Shown here: positions 24,232 through 33,366 of the stretch, piece after piece
How the letters are laid out: each line of letters opens with the position of its first letter
Position numbering within the stretch: the first letter of the stretch is position 1
The notes under the pieces: generated by a model
The model's database searches: none
What the model was told of the DNA's origin: nothing
What the model saw: the letters and a program-made list of their open reading frames with translations, nothing else
Assembly (NCBI GenBank): GCA_015258065.1
Contig: JABZIZ010000001.1
Span: 198,913 to 262,912, forward strand
Origin: Lachnospiraceae bacterium
Lineage (GTDB): Bacteria > Bacillota > Clostridia > Lachnospirales > Lachnospiraceae
Direction of reading: 5' to 3'
Length of the DNA stretch: 64,000 nt
Program-made: the position numbers and the translations under genes

Positions 24232-25845
24232 CTATTTTATTTTATACTCTGCACATTTTCTGTAAAAAGTGCGTCGGGATATCCCCAAGCTCTTGATCGT
24301 TGATTCCCTGTTCCCCTTCATTTGCTTCAGTCTTTTTCGTATCAGCGTCGCCTCATAGTATGAAACGGCATCTGCCAGACTCACTTCTTCACTCTTTCCT
24401 ATACCCCCCTGCAAAGATAGACCGGATATGGTCCGCTCTGAAATTTCCGATTCAAAGGAACCTGCCTTTTCCCATGATTCCTCGCTTTCTTTTTCATCCG
24501 CGCTTTCTCCGATCACGCCCATAAGCTCCAGATTCTTTCCACCGCTTAATATTACAGATCGCTCCATGATATTGCGCAACTCTCGAATATTTCCCGGCCA
24601 TGAATAGCTCATCAGTTTCACATAACAATCTTTGCTGATCGAAAGGTTACGATTATATTTTATGGAAAATTTTTTTAAAAAATGTTCGGCCAACAACGGG
24701 ATGTCCCCGGGTCGTTTCCTCAAAGGAACAATATTCAACGTGATGACATTCAAGCGAAAAAAAAGATCCTCTCGAAATAACTTGATTCGAATTAGATTTT
24801 CCAGCGGTTGATTTGTTGCCGCAATAATACGAACGTCAACCGGGATTCGCTGCTGCCTTCCGATTTTTTCAATCTCACCCTCCTGTATCACACGCAGAAG
24901 CTTGGACTGCATAGAGACCGGCATATCTCCTATTTCATCCAGGAAAATGGTTCCATGATTGGCCAACTCAAATTTTCCCATCTTACCGCCCTTGCTCGCT
25001 CCGGTAAAGGCTCCTTCCTCATAACCGAAAAGTTCTGATTCGATCAAAGTCTCCGGAATTGCAGCACAGTTCACAATAATCAGCGGTTCTTTACTCCTAT
25101 TACTGTTCTTATGGATATACTTGGCTAAAACCTCTTTCCCCACGCCATTTTCACCACGAATCAAAATGGGGACGTCTGTTTTAGCGACAATCGCCGCCTG
25201 CTCGATCAGCCGATTATATCCGGGATCCTGCGTGATCAATCCGGTTCTATGAAAGGTTTCTTCATATTGATGCTGAACCTCACTGACCATATTGGACATA
25301 CGCTCAATCTCCCGATGAAGCGTATGTATCTGTGTATCATCTGTAAAGAATGAGATTGCTCCTGCATACTGATTGTTTTCAAAAATACCCTCGATATGTA
25401 ACGACACAAAACGATCCACAGATTTGATATAATGTGTTTCCTTATCATAATTTTGATGGTTGTGCAGCGCCTTACTCAGATAAGAGTCCGGTTCTATTTT
25501 ATTGATATTGCGACCAATGATACGATTGGGGGCCACTCCCAACAGGCTCGTATAGGCAGGATTCACATAAAAAATTCTCCCATTACAATCAGCAGCGATA
25601 ATCCCGATCGGAATATAGTCCATCACAACCTCAGAAAAATGTTGATGGTGTTTGCTGATCAGGTACTCCAAGTCTTTTTTTCGCACTTCTCCAACAACCT
25701 TGCCGTCCTCCCGTATGGCGCAAATCGTATCCGTCATGTCCTTCAGCCCTGAACTTGCCAGTTGATATAAGGGCATCTCCGCTTTTACTTCGGATTTATT
25801 TTCCGGATTCCCAGAGAACGGACGCATGATATCAAATATTTTCAT
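24232..25845 (-). CDS. Sigma-54-dependent enhancer-binding transcriptional activator (PAS-AAA+-Fis)
   Basis: A 537-residue regulator. The N-terminal 70 residues resemble half a CBS domain (CAIREDGKVVGEV), a PAS sensor follows at about 72-185, then the AAA+ domain. It has Walker A GENGVGKE, the sigma-54 contact loop GAFTGA, Walker B TIFLDEIGD and the arginine-finger region FREDLFFRLN. A Fis-type HTH lies at the C-terminus (TIKSLGISRRTFYRK). The GAFTGA loop is intact, so it should activate sigma-54 holoenzyme. The ligand presumably acts through PAS or the CBS-like part rather than phosphorylation, since no receiver domain is present. It lies next to its probable binding sites and promoter. Confidence 0.93.
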   Translation of the reverse strand: MKIFDIMRPFSGNPENKSEVKAEMPLYQLASSGLKDMTDTICAIREDGKVVGEVRKKDLEYLISKHHQHFSEVVMDYIPIGIIAADCNGRIFYVNPAYTSLLGVAPNRIIGRNINKIEPDSYLSKALHNHQNYDKETHYIKSVDRFVSLHIEGIFENNQYAGAISFFTDDTQIHTLHREIERMSNMVSEVQHQYEETFHRTGLITQDPGYNRLIEQAAIVAKTDVPILIRGENGVGKEVLAKYIHKNSNRSKEPLIIVNCAAIPETLIESELFGYEEGAFTGASKGGKMGKFELANHGTIFLDEIGDMPVSMQSKLLRVIQEGEIEKIGRQQRIPVDVRIIAATNQPLENLIRIKLFREDLFFRLNVITLNIVPLRKRPGDIPLLAEHFLKKFSIKYNRNLSISKDCYVKLMSYSWPGNIRELRNIMERSVILSGGKNLELMGVIGESADEKESEESWEKAGSFESEISERTISGLSLQGGIGKSEEVSLADAVSYYEATLIRKRLKQMKGNRESTIKSLGISRRTFYRKCAEYKIK

Positions 25846-25984
25846 CTTCTACCTGTCCCTTGTACGAACCACATATTCCATCAAACGGTTTGGGTACAAT
25901 GGATCTTAGATTCATTTGTACTCTTTGACCAATTCCGCACTTATATCAAAAAATATTGCAAGACCATTTACACGCAGTCTATTC

Positions 25985-27490
25985 CTAAGAGAACTCCCTT
26001 CTCCCATACTTATCCGGAATTCCGAAATGGAGACGATATTTTGCTATTGTTCTCCTGGACAGCTCTATTCCTCTTTCCTTCAGCTTCTCCATGATTTCTT
26101 GGTCACTTAACGGTTTTCTTTTATCTTCCTTAGAAATAATCTTGCAAAGCTCGGCCTTTATATGCTCTATCGTTACATTACACTCCTTCTTCTGTACCGT
26201 CTTCTCTCCCTTTCCTGCTATCGCATATGTCAAAAAATAGTTCATCGGATAGACACCCCAACGGCATTGAAGATACTTACATCGAAATGTGCGACTGATT
26301 GTTGAGATTGATAGATTCGTTTTCGTTGCAATATCACCGAGATTCATTGGAATTTTATTTCCCGGACCCATTTCAAAAAAACGATGCTGGTGCTCCACAA
26401 GTGCCCTACTCACATGGATCAGTGTAGAACTCCTCATTTTCAATTCATCCTGCAAACGCTTTACCTCGCTAATTTTATCCCGAAGATATTTTCTGGTTTT
26501 TTCCTCCTCACACGTTTCTAATAACTGACTATAATAGCGATTTACCGTAAATCGCGGGATATGAAAATCCGGTGCTAAAATTTGGAAGTTCCCTTCCAGC
26601 GTAACCACTAAAACATCCGGCGTCACATACTGGAAATTCATTCTGTCATTGAAGGCATTCCCCGGTTTGGGATTTAACTTTTTGATTTCCGCAACTGCTT
26701 CATGGACTGTTTCTATATCGATATGGTACTTCCTGGCAATCAAGTGAATACGATTCCTTGCCAATTCCCGCAAATCTTCGGCAATGATGGATTTGGAAAG
26801 GAGCCTTACCTTTCTTTTATTTGCATCCGTTCTTTCTCCTGTATGTACATTTCGACGCTTTATCTGAAGCAGTAGACATTCTTTCAAATCTCGACAACCA
26901 ACCCCCGCGGGGTCTAAATCCTGCACGACTTGAAGCGCTTTCATGATTTTTTGCTCATCTGTATGAAAGATGGCAGCCGCCACAGAAAGAGGTTCCGAAA
27001 AGTACCCATTTTTATCTAGTGAATCAATAATGTAATCGATAATCTCTCTGTCCTGCTCGGGAAAAAGGGAATCCACCAACTGCGATTTCAAATATTCCTG
27101 TAAACTCTCACCATATTCCCGCAAATCCTGAATATAATCATCATTGGCTCGTTCGGTATCATCTCCATAGTAAACTCTGTTTTGATGATCTGTGCTCGCC
27201 AGCCAGTCCAGTTTACGCTGAATCTCCATTCTTTTCAGTTCTGCGGCGGATATACCTGAGAATGCATTTGCCTCCCCGTCCAGTTCAGCTGTTTCAGCAC
27301 CCGCCTCTCTATCTGGTACATAGAGTCCAGCAACCCGTATATCTTTGAGTTCCATCACCGGATTGTCCTGTGCCATCTGCTCCATATATTCACGCAGTTC
27401 CTCGCTGCTAAATTGCAGCACCTTAAAATACTGCAATAAATCGGGGGACAGAACCTGATTCTGTAGGGGTTTCATCGTAACTTCCAGCAT
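25985..27490 (-). CDS. rpoN: RNA polymerase sigma-54 factor
   Basis: A 501-residue sigma-54. Region I near the N-terminus is glutamine-poor but follows the leucine pattern (LSPDLLQYFKVLQFSSEEL). The core-binding region spans the middle (DLDPAGVGCRDLKECLLLQ). The DNA-binding region has a helix-turn-helix (NLGDIATKTNLSISTISR) and the C-terminal RpoN box SRRTIAKYR near residue 480. Translation may start at 27490 or at an ATG at 27475 that has GGAAG closer. An rpoN gene located directly beside one activator and one sigma-54 promoter is a compact arrangement also seen in some Firmicutes. Confidence 0.95.
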   Translation of the reverse strand: MLEVTMKPLQNQVLSPDLLQYFKVLQFSSEELREYMEQMAQDNPVMELKDIRVAGLYVPDREAGAETAELDGEANAFSGISAAELKRMEIQRKLDWLASTDHQNRVYYGDDTERANDDYIQDLREYGESLQEYLKSQLVDSLFPEQDREIIDYIIDSLDKNGYFSEPLSVAAAIFHTDEQKIMKALQVVQDLDPAGVGCRDLKECLLLQIKRRNVHTGERTDANKRKVRLLSKSIIAEDLRELARNRIHLIARKYHIDIETVHEAVAEIKKLNPKPGNAFNDRMNFQYVTPDVLVVTLEGNFQILAPDFHIPRFTVNRYYSQLLETCEEEKTRKYLRDKISEVKRLQDELKMRSSTLIHVSRALVEHQHRFFEMGPGNKIPMNLGDIATKTNLSISTISRTFRCKYLQCRWGVYPMNYFLTYAIAGKGEKTVQKKECNVTIEHIKAELCKIISKEDKRKPLSDQEIMEKLKERGIELSRRTIAKYRLHFGIPDKYGRREFS

Positions 27491-27650
27491 AATTATGAAA
27501 ACCTCTTATCTTGAATTCTTATTGTCTAATCCAATTCCGTGCTCTTGTAGAAACCGGGTCCCTTTTCACTCGTCCTGAAATTCCGCAAGTAGAATCCAGT
27601 TCATTTGTAACCATCACGTTCAAAACTCCTTTCATTGGTCCATTGCTATG

Positions 27651-27824
27651 TCAGATAAGAATTTCCGCTTCAATATCATCGGAAGAGAAGTCCCGACCTT
27701 CTCCATTTCATTCATTCCCTTGAGAAGCTCGACCTCCAACTGCCCCCTGGTAAGCTCGCCCATAGCAAGAGGACGCTTCGCAGGAAGCTTCGATTCAAAA
27801 GAAATGCAGCGCCGGTCTTGCCAT
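27651..27824 (-). pseudogene. RelB/DinJ-family antitoxin remnant with deletion and frameshift
   Basis: On the minus strand an ATG at 27824 follows TTAGGAGG and reads only nine codons before a stop. A second frame then reads ISFESKLPAKRPLAMGEL, continuing with QLEVELLKGMNEMEK, and a third frame ends FSSDDIEAEI. These are the middle and end of a RelB/DinJ antitoxin. The ribbon-helix-helix N-terminus is deleted and at least one frameshift interrupts the tail. No toxin gene is visible downstream. The rest of 27491-28071 holds no gene I can support. Confidence 0.55.
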
Positions 27825-27959
27825 AATCATCGCCTCCTAATGATATCATAAGCAATACGCTTGCCAAACGCAGTCAAAAGTATAATCACCAGAATAAATT
27901 TCTGCGATCATCCAATTGATTTTTTGCATCTTAGCCTATACTATACATTAGTAATTGGG

Positions 27960-28010
27960 GTATACATTTGTGGATGTATACTTGAAGGGAGTTGGATCCG
28001 TCCGACTCCC
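27960..28010. other. Inverted repeat followed by a hairpin in the intergenic region
   Basis: GTATACAT (27960-27967) and ATGTATAC (27974-27981) form a perfect 8-base inverted repeat with a 6-base centre. Just after it a 10-bp stem (27987-27996 with 28001-28010, one wobble pair) closes the loop TCCG and is followed by TTTTCATTT on the plus strand. The second element may be a terminator; the first resembles an operator. No associated plus-strand gene is intact. Confidence 0.4.
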
Positions 28011-28071
28011 TTTTCATTTGATTCTAAACTTAGCTTCCGGAGGAGATTCGGCCTCACCCCTCAAAATCCAC

Positions 28072-29679
28072 TCATTCCCCTACTTCTTTTTCCCTCAAAC
28101 AGCGGGCTGCCTCCCGTTCGATCGGCAGTCCCTTCGCATAGGCTTCCATGAATTTTCGGAAACCTTCCACATTTTCCTTCTGTGGCGTCTGTGTGCTGCT
28201 TTCACAATGTTGGAAGACTTCGTTTGTGAGGAAGGACTGCAAGGTTTCATCCGGTTTTTTCCTAAGGCGGTAGGCGGCAAGGATGGCTGCGCCCCAGGCA
28301 CCTCCCTCCCCTGCGGTTTTCATCACAGAAACCGGCGCCCGAAGCGCAGCTGCCAGAAACTGCTGTCCGACGCCCTCGGTCTTGAAGTATCCACCATGCC
28401 CGTAAATGGTATCGATCTTCACCTCTTCTTTTTCCAGAATATCCATGCCGATTCTGAGCGTAGCGAGCGCAGAATATAGGTGCATCCGTATGAAATTCGC
28501 CAGGTTCATCCTGCTGTCCGCCCCCCGCACAAAAAGAGGTCTGCCCTCTCTGCAGTCGGTGATAAACTCGCCGGACAGGTAGCCGTAGGACAGAAGGCCG
28601 CCACAGTCGGCATCTCCCTCCAGTGCCGCACGAAAGAGCGTTTCGTAGAGCTGGTTCTTTGTGAGGTCTGCCCCGATCGCAGAGGCGAATTCTCCAAATA
28701 AATTCACATACGCATTGATATCCGAAGTGCAGTTATTGGCATGTACCATGGCAACCGCATCGCCGTCCGGCGTCGCCACCAGGTCGATTTCGGGATAGAC
28801 TTTTTTCAGCTCTTTTTCCAAAACAAACATGCCGAAAATGGAAGTCCCCGCGGAGACGTTGCCGGTTCTGACGCCCACCGAGTTCGTGGCGACCATCCCG
28901 GTTCCTGCATCTCCTTCCGGCGGAGCCAGGACACAGCCTGCCTGTAATCCTCCGGTCGGATCAAGGAGAAGCGCCCCCTCCCCGGTAAGAAGGCCCGCCT
29001 CCGCACCTGCTTTTTTTACCACCGGAAGAATCTGCCTCAGTTTCCATGGATATTTGCCGTCCACCAGGAGGTCAAACTTCTCTATCAGATCCTTTCGGTA
29101 ATCCCCCGTCGCCGGATCAATGGGGAACATGCCGGAAGCATCGTCCATCCCGAGGCAGTGCTCCCCCGTCAGCCTATGATGCACGTATCCCGCCAGGGTG
29201 GTGAGTGAAGCGATTCTTCCGACATGTTCCTCCCGGTTCAAAATCGCCTGATACAGGTGGGCAATGCTCCAGCGCTCCGGAATGTTATAGGAAAAGAGCC
29301 CGGTCAATTCCTTTGCGGCTTCTCCGGCGGTCGTGTTTCTCCACGTACGGAAAGGAGCCAGCTGGTTTCCCTCCTGATCAAAGGCGAGATAGCCGTGCAT
29401 CATGCCGGAGATCCCAATCGAAGCCACCTTCTGCAGTTCTATCCCCTGCGTCTGCTGCACATTCTGCACCAGTTCCCTATAGCAACCCTGCAGTCCACGC
29501 CAGACTTCATCCAGATCATAGGTCCAGATCCCGTTTTCATAGCGATTTTCCCAGTCGTATCCGCCGGAGGCAAGTACTTCATAATCCGGTCCGATTAGGA
29601 CCGCCTTGATTCTGGTCGATCCCAGCTCAATTCCCAGAACCGCCTTCCCCTCTTCTATGACCTTTTGCCCTGTTGCCAT
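28072..29679 (-). CDS. FGGY-family carbohydrate kinase (ribulokinase/xylulokinase-like)
   Basis: A 535-residue kinase. The N-terminal phosphate-binding loop is GIELGSTRIKAVLIG, followed by ISGMMHGYLAFD, FRTWRNTTA, MDDASGMFPID, a second-domain GNVSAGTSIFGMFV and a C-terminal adenosine motif AGEGGAWGAAILAAY. The blocks resemble a Firmicute clade often annotated only as FGGY ATPase or L-ribulokinase. Substrate not determinable here. It is downstream of the alcohol dehydrogenase (46-base gap) on the minus strand and could phosphorylate a ketopentose feeding AraD. Confidence 0.82.
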   Translation of the reverse strand: MATGQKVIEEGKAVLGIELGSTRIKAVLIGPDYEVLASGGYDWENRYENGIWTYDLDEVWRGLQGCYRELVQNVQQTQGIELQKVASIGISGMMHGYLAFDQEGNQLAPFRTWRNTTAGEAAKELTGLFSYNIPERWSIAHLYQAILNREEHVGRIASLTTLAGYVHHRLTGEHCLGMDDASGMFPIDPATGDYRKDLIEKFDLLVDGKYPWKLRQILPVVKKAGAEAGLLTGEGALLLDPTGGLQAGCVLAPPEGDAGTGMVATNSVGVRTGNVSAGTSIFGMFVLEKELKKVYPEIDLVATPDGDAVAMVHANNCTSDINAYVNLFGEFASAIGADLTKNQLYETLFRAALEGDADCGGLLSYGYLSGEFITDCREGRPLFVRGADSRMNLANFIRMHLYSALATLRIGMDILEKEEVKIDTIYGHGGYFKTEGVGQQFLAAALRAPVSVMKTAGEGGAWGAAILAAYRLRKKPDETLQSFLTNEVFQHCESSTQTPQKENVEGFRKFMEAYAKGLPIEREAARCLREKEVGE

Positions 29680-29725
29680 ACCTTCTCCCTTCTGATGGAA
29701 GCGGGATCAGCGATCCCGTTGTTTT

Positions 29726-30940
29726 TCACATGCTGGCACAGTAAATCGCCAGAAAGTCTTCTTCTCCCAGCTTTTTCGCTGATCCAACGAAGCCTCCTAC
29801 TCCAAGGGCGCACTTGTGCGCCATTTCGGTCAGCTGCTCCTCTGTCGGGTGAATGCCCAGCTCGCGCAGGTTGGTCGGCATGTGGATTTCACGGAAGAAA
29901 TCCTCCGTCCGCCGAATTCCCTCGAGGGCGATCTCCTCCTCTGTCAGACCCTTCCGGTTGCCTTCTGCCCGGCTGTAAACATTGACATCGGCAACGTTCC
30001 ACACCCGAAGAGCAAACTGATAGAACCGCGGCAGGCAGTCACGGTAGACATACCGGGCCCAGCTTCCCCAGATCGCGGCAAGGCCCGCTCCGTGCGCCAC
30101 GTCAAACATTCCTCCGATCTCGTGCTCTAGCTTATGGCAGGCCCAGTCCCCGCCGCCGCTGCCACAGCCGGTCAGTCCGTTATGCGAAAGACTTCCCGCC
30201 CACATGACTTCGGCTCTCGCCTCGTAGTTCTGTGAATCGTGCCCCAGAATCCGTGCGTTTCGGATTACCGTTCTCAAAAGCCCCTCGGCGATCTCATCGG
30301 TGATCTCCATGCTGCCGCCCTGCACAAAATAACGTTCCATCGTGTGCATCATGATATCGGTGCAGCCGCAGGAAGTCTGATAATCCGGCAGCGTCATGGT
30401 CAGCTCCGGATTCAGGATGGCAAACACCGGCCTGCCGAAATCGCTGTTGCAACCTCTCTTGATCCACCCTTCTTCCTTCGTGATCACGGAGGAATCACTC
30501 ATTTCACTCCCGGTCGCCGCAATGGTCAGGATCACGCCGACCTTTAGACAGCCTGCCACCTTTCGTTTGCGATCATAAAAGTCCCAGACATCTCCGCCGT
30601 TTGCCACGCCGTAACCGATCGCCTTTGCCGAATCGATTGCACTTCCACCGCCGATCGCCAGAATAAAATCGACCTGTTCCTTCTTACAGAGCTCAATTCC
30701 TTCATAAACCAGACTGAGCCTCGGGTTCGGCACCGCTCCGCCCAGCGTAATATATGAGATGCCTGCCTCATCCAGAATCTTGCTCACCCTTTCCAGAAGA
30801 CCGGAACGGACAATGCTGCCGCCCCCGTAATGAATCAGGATTTTTTTTCCTCCGAACTCCTGAATGAGTTCTGCCACCCTCTCTTCTGTTTTCTTCCCGA
30901 AAACCACCCTCGTTGGTGTGTAATACCTAAAGTCTCGCAT
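29726..30940 (-). CDS. Iron-containing alcohol dehydrogenase (BDH/YqhD-like)
   Basis: A 404-residue enzyme from an ATG behind AGGAGGG. The Rossmann-like N-domain has HYGGGSIVRSG and the nucleotide motif AIGGGSAIDSAKAIG. The metal site is TDIMMH and the HKLEHEIGG...DVAHGAGLA block, supplying Asp and His ligands. This pattern belongs to NAD(P)H-dependent aldehyde/butanol reductases. In this neighbourhood it could reduce L-lactaldehyde from rhamnose cleavage to 1,2-propanediol, although FucO-type enzymes form a different subgroup, so that is inference. Confidence 0.9.
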   Translation of the reverse strand: MRDFRYYTPTRVVFGKKTEERVAELIQEFGGKKILIHYGGGSIVRSGLLERVSKILDEAGISYITLGGAVPNPRLSLVYEGIELCKKEQVDFILAIGGGSAIDSAKAIGYGVANGGDVWDFYDRKRKVAGCLKVGVILTIAATGSEMSDSSVITKEEGWIKRGCNSDFGRPVFAILNPELTMTLPDYQTSCGCTDIMMHTMERYFVQGGSMEITDEIAEGLLRTVIRNARILGHDSQNYEARAEVMWAGSLSHNGLTGCGSGGGDWACHKLEHEIGGMFDVAHGAGLAAIWGSWARYVYRDCLPRFYQFALRVWNVADVNVYSRAEGNRKGLTEEEIALEGIRRTEDFFREIHMPTNLRELGIHPTEEQLTEMAHKCALGVGGFVGSAKKLGEEDFLAIYCASM

Positions 30941-30950
30941 ACACCCTCCT

Positions 30951-31166
30951 TTAAACCGCCGCCTTGACCAGCGCAATCACCCCTACTAAAAGGATCACCG
31001 GTAGCACAAAGAACGCCAGCCCGAACACGGTGACCGCAAGACTGGCCAGAATCATCCAGCCAAAGATCCCCAGGACCCAGCCGAACATGGCTCCCAGAAT
31101 GCGAAAAAAGAGTCCTGTGATTTTAAACATGGCTGCCATAAAAAAGATCATCAATAAAATCCCCAT
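30951..31166 (-). CDS. Small two-helix membrane protein, unknown
   Basis: A 71-residue hydrophobic protein with two or three transmembrane stretches and almost no polar residues (GWVLGIFGWMILAS, VTVFGLAFFVLPVILL). It is preceded by GGAAGGGAG and ends ten bases before the alcohol dehydrogenase, so it is probably translated in that operon. No family recognised. Confidence 0.55.
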   Translation of the reverse strand: MGILLMIFFMAAMFKITGLFFRILGAMFGWVLGIFGWMILASLAVTVFGLAFFVLPVILLVGVIALVKAAV

Positions 31167-31260
31167 AGATGTATACTCCCTTCCTGAAAAGATGCCTGCG
31201 TCACCTCAGTAAGACAGACTTGGTGCTTCCCGTCTGTGCGAAGCGAACCTTGCCTGCAAT

Positions 31261-31959
31261 TTATTCTTTTACGATCTCCTGTACAATTCTCTCCACATGA
31301 ATTTTTAACGTATTCAGATAGGGGAGAGACGACTCTTCCTCTTCCCTGAATACCAGCGGCAGTTCCGTACAGCCAAGGACCAGAGCTTCGATTCCGTCCC
31401 TTTCCTGCATTTGACGCGCAATCTGATGAAAGCAGGCAGACACCTCCGGCTCCACCACCTCGTTCACCAGATCCGAGTAGATTTTATCACTGATGTATTC
31501 CTGATCCGCCTCCTGTGGCGTGATCACTTGAATCCCTCTGTGGGTAAAGGCTTTTTTAAAAAAATCATTCTGCATCGTGAACTTTGTGCCTAAAAGACCA
31601 ACCTTCTGATATCCTCTTCTCTTTGCTTCCTCCGCACAGGCCTCCACGATGGAAAGCAGCGGAATGGGGCTTTTTTCCTGCACCTCATCAAAGATCAGAT
31701 GCGCCGTGTTGGCAGCCAGAATGGCAAAGTCACAGCCCGACGCCGCCAGTCTCCCGACTGCTTCCACCGTAAAAGAAATGAGTTTCTCCATTTCTTTTTG
31801 ATCGCATAACCTCACCCACTCAAAGAGGTCGATGCTCTCAATGGAAACGGGCGGATAAAACGGGTGGCCTATGCGTTCCTGTACTCCATAAACAATATCA
31901 TGATAATAGGAGATGGTCGACTCCGGCCCGATTCCCCCGACGATTCCGACTTTTTTCAT
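31261..31959 (-). CDS. Aspartate/glutamate racemase family protein
   Basis: A 232-residue protein with GIVGGIGPESTISYY at the N-terminus, the first active-site motif AANTAH and the second LGCTELPL. Racemases of this family use two cysteines, one in each motif. Here the first position is Ala while the second Cys is kept, so simple two-base racemisation looks unlikely. Related YgeA-type proteins with a substituted first residue have altered or low activity. It lies 64 bases downstream of brnQ on the same strand, suggesting an amino-acid-related role. Confidence 0.85.
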   Translation of the reverse strand: MKKVGIVGGIGPESTISYYHDIVYGVQERIGHPFYPPVSIESIDLFEWVRLCDQKEMEKLISFTVEAVGRLAASGCDFAILAANTAHLIFDEVQEKSPIPLLSIVEACAEEAKRRGYQKVGLLGTKFTMQNDFFKKAFTHRGIQVITPQEADQEYISDKIYSDLVNEVVEPEVSACFHQIARQMQERDGIEALVLGCTELPLVFREEEESSLPYLNTLKIHVERIVQEIVKE

Positions 31960-32023
31960 TTGCCCTCCTTATGCTTCGCAGGTCTTTCAATGCGGCGTTT
32001 CTGCAACCAGGATCCCCTCTCTC

Positions 32024-33352
32024 TTATGCTTCGTAGGAGCTCCCTCCGCGCAATTTGACAATCAGCGCTCCGACGATAAAACAGATGGCCCCCGGAACCA
32101 GCCAGGCAAAACCGTCCCCGGAGAAGGGGATCTTCTGATAGATCTGCTCCAGAAGTGGAAGATGCAGGTTGGTAATCCCGCTTGTATTCATGGTGACAAC
32201 CGCTTCATAGATGCCCACGAGGGTTGCGGCAAACATCGCCCCCTTCCACGCCCCATGATTGGGCACCCATCTTCTAAAGACGCCGAGAAGGGTTAGCACG
32301 ATGGCCATCGGATAAATGAAGACAAAGATGGCAAAGGTATAGCGAATGATGTTGGATACGCCAACGCAGGCGAGGAGAAAACAAAGGGCCGCATAGACAT
32401 ACAGGCAACCTTTGTACGGCACCTTCCCTCCCGAAACATCCACCGTCAGGTTGACGATGAGGGAGAGCACGCCGATGGTGGTCGTTAAGCAGGCGAGGAA
32501 GATCCCGATTCCCAGCGCCACCGTACCGAACCTTCCGGAAACCGCATGCACAAGGGCAAGGAGCAAAGCGGTCTGATCCGTTTCATCCGCAAACTTCCCC
32601 GATCCCGTGGCGCCGAGATAGAGGAGTCCCCCGTAGACCACTAACAGGCAAAGAACCGCCACAAGAGCGGACAAAAGGACAATGCTTCTGCGTTCCTTCC
32701 TCTCTGTATATCCCTTTGCTTTTACCGAAGCGATAAAAGTAGAAACCAGCGCGATGCCGACTGCCACGTCTCCCGTCTGGTAGCCCTGTAGAAACGCATA
32801 GGTAAAAATGCCTGTTTCCTTGGGCCTTGCGGGAATACCGATCGGGTGAATGACTGCTAGAGCGACAATAAGGAGAAGCATGATCAGCAAAAAAGGAGTG
32901 AGGTATTTCCCCACAATGTCCACAATTTTGGACGGGTTGTTCGCCAGGTACAGGACGATCCCGAAGTAGGCGGCGAGCAGAAGAATCCGCACGACATGGT
33001 TTCCCTGCAGAGAGGGAAAGATGCCGAAGATCCCTGTTTCCACGCCAACGCCTGCCTGTCTCGGCGGTCCGACGGTCAGGATAAAGATAATAAAAAAGAC
33101 GGAATAGGCCTTTAGGAACCATGGTGCCACCGGTGCGCAAAGCCCCTCAAAGGTGCCCCCCATGTTGTCGGTTGCAAGAATCGTTGCAATCGGCAGGATA
33201 ATGCCGGACAGGGCGAGTCCCAAAATGGCAATTCCCCATTTTTCTCCCGCCGCAATGCCGATCACCGGCGGAAAGACCAGATTTCCCGCTCCAAAAAAAA
33301 CCGCAAACATCGCAAAGCCGATAATCAATGAATCTCTCCATTTACGCCCCAT
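32024..33352 (-). CDS. brnQ: Branched-chain amino acid transporter (LIVCS/BrnQ family)
   Basis: A 442-residue protein with about twelve transmembrane helices, using the ATG at 33352, eight bases after GGAGAGG; an ATG at 33358 is closer to it. The family opening FAMFAVFFGAGNLVFPP is present, as are GPPRQAGVGVE and NPSKIVDIVGKYLTP. BrnQ proteins import Leu, Ile and Val with a cation. The gene lies between an unknown protein upstream (14-base gap) and a racemase-family gene downstream. Confidence 0.93.
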   Translation of the reverse strand: MGRKWRDSLIIGFAMFAVFFGAGNLVFPPVIGIAAGEKWGIAILGLALSGIILPIATILATDNMGGTFEGLCAPVAPWFLKAYSVFFIIFILTVGPPRQAGVGVETGIFGIFPSLQGNHVVRILLLAAYFGIVLYLANNPSKIVDIVGKYLTPFLLIMLLLIVALAVIHPIGIPARPKETGIFTYAFLQGYQTGDVAVGIALVSTFIASVKAKGYTERKERRSIVLLSALVAVLCLLVVYGGLLYLGATGSGKFADETDQTALLLALVHAVSGRFGTVALGIGIFLACLTTTIGVLSLIVNLTVDVSGGKVPYKGCLYVYAALCFLLACVGVSNIIRYTFAIFVFIYPMAIVLTLLGVFRRWVPNHGAWKGAMFAATLVGIYEAVVTMNTSGITNLHLPLLEQIYQKIPFSGDGFAWLVPGAICFIVGALIVKLRGGSSYEA

Positions 33353-33366
33353 AACCATTCCTCTCC

